This document shows positions 9,773 through 16,976 of a stretch of DNA of 64,000 bases, one piece after another. The translations under genes were made by a program, and so were the position numbers. Below the pieces are notes generated by a model, which had not been told where the DNA came from, made no database searches, and saw only the letters and a program-made list of their open reading frames with translations. The stretch is from JACQFV01 sp964593585. Lineage in GTDB: Bacteria > Zixibacteria > MSB-5A5 > WJJR01. The stretch lies in contig CAZQIZ010000003.1 of assembly GCA_964593585.1 (NCBI GenBank), positions 129,807-193,806 of the forward strand, written 5' to 3'. Positions within the stretch are counted from its first letter, which is position 1. Each line of letters opens with the position of its first letter.

Positions 9773-11416
9773 ATGGCCGAACATGATGACCGTTTGCGAC
9801 GGATCGAAGAGCGCTTAAGCGCGATCGAGGCGCGTCTGGGTATTGCCCCCTCCGCCCCGCCGCCGGCTCCGCCGACACCCACTCCCCTGCCAGTCGCGAC
9901 ACGGCCGCAGCCGTCTTCTCTCCCCCGGCCCGCCCCCTCCGGAGCCGGCCTCTCGGCCACCACGGTGCTGGGTTGGGGCGGGGTGGCGGCACTGGTTCTG
10001 GCCGCCGCCTATTTGATTCGGCTGGCCATCGATTCCGGCTGGCTCACACCCGAGCGCCAAGTCGGGATGGCCGGAGTCTTCGGCGTGGCACTGATCGTCG
10101 CAGGGTTGTTGATGCGGGAAGGGTATCGTCGTTACGGCAGTCTCTTGCCCGCCGGCGGCATTGCGGTGCTCTTTCTCACTGTCTATGGCGCCCATCTCTA
10201 CCACAAACTAATCGGCCCGATGCCGGCCGCGGTCGGTGTGGTGGTCATCTGCCTCGGCGCGCTGGCGCTGCGTGAACACTACAAGAACGAGCTCTACACC
10301 TTCTTCGCGGTGATCGGCTCCTACACCGGGCCGTATTTTCTCCACGCGCTCGCGGCGCGTCCGCTGGATCTGGTGATCTATTTCGCCGCCTGGGATCTGC
10401 TCTTTTGCGGCTATGCGCTGCGCGCCGGATGGCGTTCGGTCTACCTGCTGTCGGCCTACCTCGCCTTTGTCGTCTTCGACGCTTCCTGGCGCATGGCCGA
10501 GCATGCCGATTGGGTCTGGGCCGCCGGTTTTCAGGCGACGCAGTTTGTCATCTTCATGGCCGCGACCATTCTCTACTCGGTGCGGCATCGCGCACCGCTC
10601 AAGGAACACGAAGCGATCCTGCATTTGCCGCCGCTGCTATTCTTCTATGCGATGGAATACGCCATCCTCGGGCGCTACATCCCCGATGCCGCCCCCTGGC
10701 TGGCGCTGGCCAGTGTGGCCGCCCTCTGGATCGGTTACCTGATGGCGCGACAGAGATTGGGTGATGACGCCAAAGCCGGCGAGCAGGTGGTGGCGACCTA
10801 TGCCGCCATTGCGCTCTTCCATGCCGGGTATATCGAATTGGTCCCCGATGGTTGGGGCGCTTTCACCGGCCTGATCGCGGCGGCGGTCTTCACCGTGGCG
10901 GCGTCGCGCGCATCCGATTGGATCCGTCGCCTCTGGCCGCTGGCCGTCGCTTTCGCAATTGTCGCCTTCCTCGGCTATGCCCGTCTGGCGATCGGCGGAC
11001 AACTGCATGAAGTGGTCGCCTGGCGCGCGCTGATCCCGCTGTATGCCGCCGTGCTCTATGCCGCGTACTGGATCCTGCGCGGACGCGACACACAGCGCCT
11101 GCCCGCGCTCGCCAGTCTCTATTTCGCCCACCTGATCGTCATGGCCGGCGCGGTGCACTTCACCGACAGCCGCTTTGTCGTGTCGATTGTCTGGGGACTG
11201 CTCGCGGTCGCGTCGCTGGTGATCTCGATGACCACCGGCGACCGGCGGCTGGGGCGGTCATCGCTTCTGGTCTTCGCCGCCTTTGCCGCGAAGGTCCTGC
11301 TTTTCGATTTGTCGGGAACCGCGACGTTGGTGCGGATCGCATGCCTGGTGGTGTTGGGGGTGACGCTGTATGTCGGCGGCTTGTTGTATCAACGGATTGA
11401 TGCGAAATCCAGTTGA
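9773..11416 (+). CDS. DUF2339 family multi-pass membrane protein
   Basis: This is a 547-residue protein with a short N-terminal coiled coil (DDRLRRIEERLSAIEARLG), a Pro-rich linker, and then a succession of hydrophobic helices. The WLTPERQVGMAGVFGVALI and GYRRYGSLLPAGGIAVLFLTVYGA segments are typical of DUF2339 proteins, predicted membrane proteins of unknown function. The ATG at 9773 is chosen because CCGGAGG sits six bases upstream and the coiled coil starts there. The gene stands alone; its right neighbour converges with a five-base gap. No enzymatic motif was recognised. Confidence 0.85.
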   Translation: MAEHDDRLRRIEERLSAIEARLGIAPSAPPPAPPTPTPLPVATRPQPSSLPRPAPSGAGLSATTVLGWGGVAALVLAAAYLIRLAIDSGWLTPERQVGMAGVFGVALIVAGLLMREGYRRYGSLLPAGGIAVLFLTVYGAHLYHKLIGPMPAAVGVVVICLGALALREHYKNELYTFFAVIGSYTGPYFLHALAARPLDLVIYFAAWDLLFCGYALRAGWRSVYLLSAYLAFVVFDASWRMAEHADWVWAAGFQATQFVIFMAATILYSVRHRAPLKEHEAILHLPPLLFFYAMEYAILGRYIPDAAPWLALASVAALWIGYLMARQRLGDDAKAGEQVVATYAAIALFHAGYIELVPDGWGAFTGLIAAAVFTVAASRASDWIRRLWPLAVAFAIVAFLGYARLAIGGQLHEVVAWRALIPLYAAVLYAAYWILRGRDTQRLPALASLYFAHLIVMAGAVHFTDSRFVVSIVWGLLAVASLVISMTTGDRRLGRSSLLVFAAFAAKVLLFDLSGTATLVRIACLVVLGVTLYVGGLLYQRIDAKSS

Positions 11417-11421
11417 GACGG

Positions 11422-11838
11422 TCAGGGAAGGCAAACGACAATGGCAACGGTCCCGCGCATGGTCCAAAGAATCGTGCGCGGCCAGTTGCCGCGGACCAGC
11501 GGCGCGATCAATTCCGAACTCCATGCCTGACTGAATCGCCGGTGCAAAGGCATCTGTACGAAGATGGTGCTCGTCCAAATGAGCAGCAGTAACAACGCGC
11601 CCGCCAGCGTGAGCGGTCCGGGCCGAAGCGCGACCATCAAGGCGCTCGCCATCATCTCGATGACTCCGACCGTCATCACCAATGATCCAATGCGTCGCGC
11701 GTGGCGCCGGTGCAGGGCCCTGCCCTGGCTGTCGGCCACATGCACCCACAGAGGATAGTGGACCACCTGGATGACCCAGATGAGCCCGACCATGAACCAA
11801 GTCGCCGCCAGATGCGCGATGGGCAGGGTCTCAGTCAT
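11422..11838 (-). CDS. Small four-helix membrane protein
   Basis: This is a 138-residue integral membrane protein with about four hydrophobic segments: LAATWFMVGLIWVIQVVHYP, the IGSLVMTVGVIEMMASALMVAL stretch, LTLAGALLLLLIWTSTIFVQ, and a C-terminal helix. The HYPLW motif in helix 1 and PLHRRFS after helix 3 recall small conserved DUF-type membrane proteins. No function can be assigned. Its ATG overlaps the stop of the upstream TIGR01777 gene by four bases, so the two are translationally coupled. Confidence 0.75.
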   Translation of the reverse strand: MTETLPIAHLAATWFMVGLIWVIQVVHYPLWVHVADSQGRALHRRHARRIGSLVMTVGVIEMMASALMVALRPGPLTLAGALLLLLIWTSTIFVQMPLHRRFSQAWSSELIAPLVRGNWPRTILWTMRGTVAIVVCLP

Positions 11839-13229
11839 CGTCCCAGTTGGTGGCGCAACGACTCTTCCAAGTCGGTGTGGCGGAAGTGGTAGGAGCTGGC
11901 TTGCAGTTTCTCCGGCCGAACACGCGCCGAGTAGAGCAATAGTTCATCGGCCATCTCACCCAGCGCCAAACGCGCCACCGGCGCCGGTAATGGGAAGAAC
12001 GCCGGACGCGACAACACCCGGGCCAGCGTCCGCGTGAACTCGCGGTTGGTCACCGGATTCGGCGACACCACGTTGACGGGACCGCTCAGGCTCTGATTCA
12101 TCAGCGCATGGTGGATGGCGCCAATCACATCATCGATGTCGACCCAGCTCCAGTACTGCCGTCCCGATCCCATCACCCCACCCAGACCGAGCTTGAACGG
12201 CAGGAGCATCCGCTGCAACGCGCCGCCGCGCGGCGTCAGAATGATGCCGAAGCGGAGGTTAATCACCCGAATCCCCTGGGCCGTCGCGGGCGCGGTTGCC
12301 GCTTCCCACTCACGGACCACATCGGCAAGGAATCCCTCGCCGGGTGCGGAGGATTCGGTCAGCCACTCTTCGCCGCGGTCGCCATAGAGCCCAACCGCCG
12401 AGGCCACCACCACCGTGCGCGGCGGATTCGGCATCCTGGCCAGTTGCTCGCAGAGCGCGCGGGTTGGACCCACCCGGCTGTCCCGTATGCGACGTTTCCG
12501 TTCGGTCGTCCAACGGCCCGCACCGATGTTCTCCCCCGCCAGATGGACAATCGCATCCGCACCGGCCAACGCCGATCCGTCGATCGCGCCCGTCTGCGGA
12601 TCCCACGTGGGGCCGGTGACATCCCGGCCCGCGCGGCGCAGCCCGACAACGCAGTGCCCGCCCGCCGTCAGAAAGGGCGACAGAATCGACCCGATCATCC
12701 CGGAGGCCCCGGTCAACAACACTTTCATCGCTCCAACCTCTTTCCACCGCCGGTGGGCGGCCAGATCATCGCCGGTGATCCGGTGTCGATAACGAAAGAG
12801 CCGCTCCAACTGCCGGCGCGCCACTCGTCCGCCAAAAAAATCGCCGAGCGAACCCAACGGAAGAACATATTCGATCCGATCCTCCAGCGTCGAACCGTCC
12901 GCGCCCGGCGCCGGTTCGAAACGGTGTGTGTGCCGCCAGTACGGAAACGGCCCGCGCTGCATCACATCGACAAACTGCCGTTTCGGCTCAATGTCGGTGT
13001 GCCGCATCACCCAACGCGAGCGCAACGGCCCGATCCGGGTTGCCACCACCCTCACCGATCCTTCGGCCACACCCTGCCCGGCATCGTCCAGTGTGACCTT
13101 TTGCCACGGCGGCGACAGCCGCTCGAAGGCGCCATTGCGAAGATGCCAATTGTAGCAGTCCGCGGCGGACACGTCCAGTGTCGAACGCTTAGCGAACTTA
13201 CGTGTCTTGGCCGGCGCACGGAGATTCAT
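11835..13229 (-). CDS. TIGR01777 epimerase-like protein with N-terminal SRPBCC domain
   Basis: This is a two-domain 464-residue protein. Residues 10-160 form a START/SRPBCC-like module (STLDVSAADCYNWHLRNGAFERLSPPW). From about residue 168 an extended SDR epimerase begins with the NAD(P) motif TGASGMIGS, followed by VHLAGENIGAGRW, the SAVGLYGDRGEE catalytic-region segment and a C-terminal DUF1731-like tail (HTDLEESLRHQL). The same fusion is known from other bacteria (YfcH/SulA relatives), where the substrate is unknown. The start at 13229 is chosen because the fold begins shortly after; an in-frame start at 13337 would add 36 low-complexity residues. Neither has a clear ribosome-binding site. 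Confidence 0.85.
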   Translation of the reverse strand: MNLRAPAKTRKFAKRSTLDVSAADCYNWHLRNGAFERLSPPWQKVTLDDAGQGVAEGSVRVVATRIGPLRSRWVMRHTDIEPKRQFVDVMQRGPFPYWRHTHRFEPAPGADGSTLEDRIEYVLPLGSLGDFFGGRVARRQLERLFRYRHRITGDDLAAHRRWKEVGAMKVLLTGASGMIGSILSPFLTAGGHCVVGLRRAGRDVTGPTWDPQTGAIDGSALAGADAIVHLAGENIGAGRWTTERKRRIRDSRVGPTRALCEQLARMPNPPRTVVVASAVGLYGDRGEEWLTESSAPGEGFLADVVREWEAATAPATAQGIRVINLRFGIILTPRGGALQRMLLPFKLGLGGVMGSGRQYWSWVDIDDVIGAIHHALMNQSLSGPVNVVSPNPVTNREFTRTLARVLSRPAFFPLPAPVARLALGEMADELLLYSARVRPEKLQASSYHFRHTDLEESLRHQLGR

Positions 13230-13349
13230 AGCGGCAATATCGTGGATTTTCGTCGTCGCCGCATGGGCGACAGGATGTGACGCGGCGGTGATTGCTCCCT
13301 GCTGCCGTGCGTTGCCGCGCACATCCCGTCCACACATGACGGTGGTCGT

Positions 13350-15128
13350 TTACTTCACCAACATCATCTTGCGCGTCTCCACCTTGGCGCCGGTGGACAG
13401 ACGGTACAGATACATGCCCGTTGCCAAACCGCCGGCATCGAAGACCACATTGTGCTGGCCCGCATCCATCGGTCCATCAACCAAGGTCGCCAGCTCCTGC
13501 CCGAGGATATTGTAGACCTTCAGGTTCACATCCGAAGCCGCCGGCAGCGAGAAGGAGATGGTGGTCGACGGATTGAACGGATTGGGGTAATTCTGATCGA
13601 GCACGAAGTCCCCCGGCAGAATCGATGCCGCCTCAACCACGGTCTCCGGTGTGATCTTGGCCAGCGCGGCCGTCGGCAGCGCGATCACGGTGCCATCGCC
13701 CAGGACCGCATAGAGCCCGAACGCCGGACCGCCCTGGTTGGCCGATGGCGTCAGGAATCCGGAGGCAAACACCAGCACCGACTGTCCGTTCAGTCCGTTG
13801 AGCGGCGCGGTGTACGAGGCGACCACGGCGTCGTTGTCGGCGCCCAGGGTGACATCGAGAACAAACGTCTTGGGCGGCAAGGTCAGGCTGCTGGACAGCT
13901 CACCATAGGTCAGATCGTTGAAGAGCGGATTGCGCGAACGGCTGGCCTGATCCACCACATCGACGGTGGGAGCGTCGGTCACGCCATGGAAGGCATACAC
14001 ACGGACCAATCCGGGTATTGCGCTGGTTGTCGACACCTCGAACGGGAAGATGGTGAACCCGATGCTCTGTCCGTCGGGATTGCCGGCGAACCCGGACGAT
14101 CCGAGGACGCCGTTGGCGATCGCCACATACGATTTGTTCGCCTCCAGCGTCACCGGGAAGGTGGCCAGTGCCTGCGACGCGGACGTGCTACTGCCCGGCG
14201 CGACGGCCACGTTCAACTGCACGCCGGCCGGCACCTCAACGAATGGCGTGGCGGCGCGGAAGGCAAAGTTGTCCAGAAGCAGCGACCCGTTGACATAGAC
14301 ATCGACCGACGCGGCCGCGGGGTCGGCGGCGTTGTGTATCACTTGCAGCTTCGCCATCGGCGTGACCGGCGGCAAAGCAACCACCTGACCATCCGGCAGA
14401 GCAGCGTAGAGCCCGAAACCCGGGCCGTTCTGATTGGAAGCCGGTGTAAGGAATCCGGAGGCAAAGACCACTGCCGCGCCCCCGCCCAAGCCGGTCAGAT
14501 CCGCGGTGAAAGAGGCCACCACGGTCTTGGTGTCATTCCCCGGTGTCACGTCAAGCACATACGACTTGGCCTGCAACACACGATCTCCGGAGAACTCGCC
14601 GTAGCCAAGGTCATTGAACAGCGACCAGTCCCCCCACGGTTTGCGCGGAATGATGTCCACGGTCGGGGCATCGGTCGCGCCATGGATGGCGAGCACGCGC
14701 ACCAGGCCATTGAGGTCTCCCTCGCGCACTCCTTCCTTGAGGAAGAGATTGAAGCCGGTGGAACGGCCATCGGGATTGGCGGCGAAGGCGGCCGGGTTGA
14801 GCACGCCACTGGCCATCGCCACATAGCGTTTGTTCTTCTTGAGAATCACATCGAAGGTGGCCAGCGCCTCGGCGGCCGAGGTGCTGGTGCCAGGGGCGAC
14901 ACCGATGGAGAGCGTCACGCCGGCAGGAACCTCGACAAACGGCGTGGCAGCGCGGAACGCGAAGTTGTCGAGCAGCAGCCCGCCGTTGACGTAGATGTCC
15001 ACCGACGCCCCGGCCGGATCGGCCGCATTATGGATAACCTGCAATTTCGCGGTGTTGGCCTGCGCCGAAGCGATCGGCCCAAAGATGCCCATGACGAGGG
15101 CGGCAATTGCGGTGATGATGGCGCGCAT
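13350..15128 (-). CDS. Secreted tandem-DUF4397 protein with C-terminal FlgD/Por-type sorting module
   Basis: This is a 592-residue exported protein with a signal peptide (MRAIITAIAALVMGIFGPIASAQA). Two copies of a DUF4397 unit of about 235 residues follow, each starting AKLQVIHNAADPA and containing VDVYVNG, LLLDNFAFRAATPFVEVPAG and VVFASGFLTP. The final 80 residues (DQNYPNPFNPSTTISFSLP, VYNILGQELATLVDG, YRLSTG, KMMLVK) match the C-terminal domain that FCB-group bacteria use on surface or secreted proteins. It is probably cell-surface attached. GGGAGAA precedes the ATG by about 12 bases. DUF4397 has no firmly established biochemical role. Confidence 0.9.
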   Translation of the reverse strand: MRAIITAIAALVMGIFGPIASAQANTAKLQVIHNAADPAGASVDIYVNGGLLLDNFAFRAATPFVEVPAGVTLSIGVAPGTSTSAAEALATFDVILKKNKRYVAMASGVLNPAAFAANPDGRSTGFNLFLKEGVREGDLNGLVRVLAIHGATDAPTVDIIPRKPWGDWSLFNDLGYGEFSGDRVLQAKSYVLDVTPGNDTKTVVASFTADLTGLGGGAAVVFASGFLTPASNQNGPGFGLYAALPDGQVVALPPVTPMAKLQVIHNAADPAAASVDVYVNGSLLLDNFAFRAATPFVEVPAGVQLNVAVAPGSSTSASQALATFPVTLEANKSYVAIANGVLGSSGFAGNPDGQSIGFTIFPFEVSTTSAIPGLVRVYAFHGVTDAPTVDVVDQASRSRNPLFNDLTYGELSSSLTLPPKTFVLDVTLGADNDAVVASYTAPLNGLNGQSVLVFASGFLTPSANQGGPAFGLYAVLGDGTVIALPTAALAKITPETVVEAASILPGDFVLDQNYPNPFNPSTTISFSLPAASDVNLKVYNILGQELATLVDGPMDAGQHNVVFDAGGLATGMYLYRLSTGAKVETRKMMLVK

Positions 15129-15175
15129 GGTGTGTTGTTCTCCCATTCTCAAAGGTTCAAAAGTGAAACATCCGG

Positions 15176-15376
15176 TTACGAACGGCTCGCCAGGGCCTTC
15201 AGATTGAACAGCCAGTAGATCGCGCTCACGCCAACCAGCGCATAGACCACACGGGCCAGGGTCGTCATGTCACCCAGCACCGCCTTGACCAGGTCGAACT
15301 TCAGCAGACCGACCAGCCCCCAGTTGAGGCCGCCGATCACGATCAGGACCGCCGTGATGATTCCAAGTGCCTTCAT
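15176..15376 (-). CDS. DUF378 small membrane protein
   Basis: This 66-residue protein has two transmembrane helices and the DUF378 hallmark IGGLNWGLVGLLKFDLV followed by VYALVGVSAIYWLFN. Function is unknown. Two in-frame ATGs lie close together. AGGAGG abuts the first with no spacing but stands six bases before the second, so the second (15376) is taken as the start. It lies downstream of an AT-rich divergent promoter region shared with the XRE-cupin regulator. Confidence 0.88.
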   Translation of the reverse strand: MKALGIITAVLIVIGGLNWGLVGLLKFDLVKAVLGDMTTLARVVYALVGVSAIYWLFNLKALASRS

Positions 15377-15444
15377 TTCCATCCTCCTGTGTTGACACCG
15401 TTAGCACATCCGCCCTGCCACCATGGCTTGGCCGCATGTAACTA

Positions 15445-15487
15445 ATGCGAAAATACACTTGATTTATACAAAAAGTTTCGCATAAAT
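15445..15487 (+). promoter_or_regulatory. Candidate promoter and inverted-repeat operator for the XRE-cupin regulator
   Basis: This stretch is unusually AT-rich for the window. ATGCGAAA at 15445-15452 is repeated in inverted orientation as TTTCGCAT at 15476-15483. Within it TTGATT (15459-15464) and ATAAAT (15482-15487), 17 bases apart, resemble a sigma-70-type promoter reading toward the regulator gene at 15555. The right arm of the repeat covers the -10 region, the arrangement expected of an autorepressor site. The assignment is inference from position. Confidence 0.5.
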
Positions 15488-15554
15488 AAATATAGTTTGA
15501 CTGGTGATACACGAGGATGTACAATTTGGACTGAGGTGCAAACAAGGAGCTAAG

Positions 15555-16148
15555 ATGTTGTCAGACACTGTCGTTGATGGGCTGAGCCGGTACGGGGTTG
15601 GAGAGAAACTGCGCGGGCTCCGTCTGCGGAAGAAGATGGGGCTTGTCGAATTGGGGCAGCATTCGGGGCTCTCCCCGGCGCTGATCTCCAAGATCGAACG
15701 GGGGAAGCTCTTCCCGACCCTCCCGACGCTGCTGCGACTATCGTTGGTCTTCAGTGTCGGGCTGGAATACTTCTTTACCGAGACGAAGAACCGCCCGGTG
15801 CGCGCTGTAGTCCGCAAATCGGAGCGGAAGACCTTCCCCGAGAAACCGAACACGGTCGATGTCGCCTACCACTTCGAGAGCCTGGATTTCACCGCCACCG
15901 AGCGGAGACTTTCGGCCTATCTGGCCTTCTTCGAACCGGCTGGAGACTCCGGCAAACCGATCGGACGCCACACCCATGCCGGTGTGGAATTCATCTATCT
16001 GATCACCGGGCGGCTGAGACTGCATTTTGAGGATGAGGATATTGAACTGGATGCCGGAGACGCGATTTACTTCGATGCGACCGTGCCCCACGGCTACGCG
16101 CGGCAGGGCGGCAAGCCGGCAACCGGGGTGGTGGTCTCGGTTCCCTGA
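15555..16148 (+). CDS. XRE-family transcriptional regulator with cupin sensor domain
   Basis: This is a 197-residue two-domain regulator. Residues 10-70 form a lambda-repressor-type helix-turn-helix (LRGLRLRKKMGLVELGQHSGLSPALISKIERGK). Residues 120-195 form a cupin with the conserved metal-site pattern H-x-H-x(4)-E (GRHTHAGVEFIYLI) and PHGY near the end. This family senses small molecules, often polyamines or amino-acid derivatives; the ligand here is unknown. AAGGAGC precedes the ATG at 15555. It lies just upstream of, and partly overlaps the signals for, a methyltransferase gene, which may be its target. Confidence 0.9.
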   Translation: MLSDTVVDGLSRYGVGEKLRGLRLRKKMGLVELGQHSGLSPALISKIERGKLFPTLPTLLRLSLVFSVGLEYFFTETKNRPVRAVVRKSERKTFPEKPNTVDVAYHFESLDFTATERRLSAYLAFFEPAGDSGKPIGRHTHAGVEFIYLITGRLRLHFEDEDIELDAGDAIYFDATVPHGYARQGGKPATGVVVSVP

Positions 16149-16162
16149 TGAGGAGAACGCCG

Positions 16163-16975
16163 ATGGATGACTATGTGAAAACAAATCAATCGCTGTGGGA
16201 TGGCTGGGCCGAGATCAACTTCCGCGCCGCCTCATACCGTACGGAGGAATTCCGGGCGGGCGCGATCAAGCTGCACGCGATTGAACGTGAGGAAGTCGGC
16301 GATGTAACGGGCCGAACACTGCTGCATCTACAATGCCACTTCGGCCTGGACACACTGTCGTGGGCGCGTCTGGGTGCGAACGTCACCGGTGTCGACTTCT
16401 CCGAGAGAGGGATCGCGATCGCGCGCCAACTGGCCGAGGAATTGCATATTCCCGCCGAGTTCATCTGCTGCGACATCTATGACCTTCCGCGGCATCTCGA
16501 CGCCCGGTTCGACATCGTTTTCACGTCATGGGGTGTGCTTGGCTGGTTGCCGGATCTGGCGGCGTGGGCGCAATTGGTCGCGCGCTACCTCAAGCCCGCC
16601 GGTCGATTCCATCTCGTCGAGTTCCACCCGGCGCTCAACGCCTTCGACCCGCCGCGTTCCGAGGGGCGGATGGTGCCGATTCTTCCCTATTTCCCCGGAC
16701 CGGAGCCCCAGCGTTGGGAGGAAACCGGGTCCTACGCCGACCGTGACGCCGATTTCCGTCACGACTCCTATAACTGGCCGCACAGCATCGCGGAAATCCT
16801 CAATTCCCTGATCCGCGCCGGGCTGCGCCTTGAGCACTTCAATGAATTCCCCTACTGCGCCGCCGAATTGATTCCGGGCGCGATGCGCGAAGCCGAGGAC
16901 GGCTGGTGGCATCTGAACGACCACCCCGGCTCGCTGCCGCTGGCGTTTTCACTGAAGGCGGTCAAGTCTTCCTGA
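16163..16975 (+). CDS. Class I SAM-dependent methyltransferase
   Basis: This is a 270-residue protein with the Rossmann-type SAM-binding motif I (LLHLQCHFGLDTLSWARLGA), motif II acidic end (VTGVDFSERGIAIA) and later CCDIYD and a VFTSWGVLGWLPDL region. The substrate is unknown. The ATG at 16163 is preferred over the ATG at 16148 because GAGGAG lies at proper distance only for the former. It follows the XRE-cupin regulator by 14 bases, so the two probably form an operon. Its stop converges with the large cytochrome gene on the opposite strand. Confidence 0.85.
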   Translation: MDDYVKTNQSLWDGWAEINFRAASYRTEEFRAGAIKLHAIEREEVGDVTGRTLLHLQCHFGLDTLSWARLGANVTGVDFSERGIAIARQLAEELHIPAEFICCDIYDLPRHLDARFDIVFTSWGVLGWLPDLAAWAQLVARYLKPAGRFHLVEFHPALNAFDPPRSEGRMVPILPYFPGPEPQRWEETGSYADRDADFRHDSYNWPHSIAEILNSLIRAGLRLEHFNEFPYCAAELIPGAMREAEDGWWHLNDHPGSLPLAFSLKAVKSS

Positions 16976-16976
16976 A

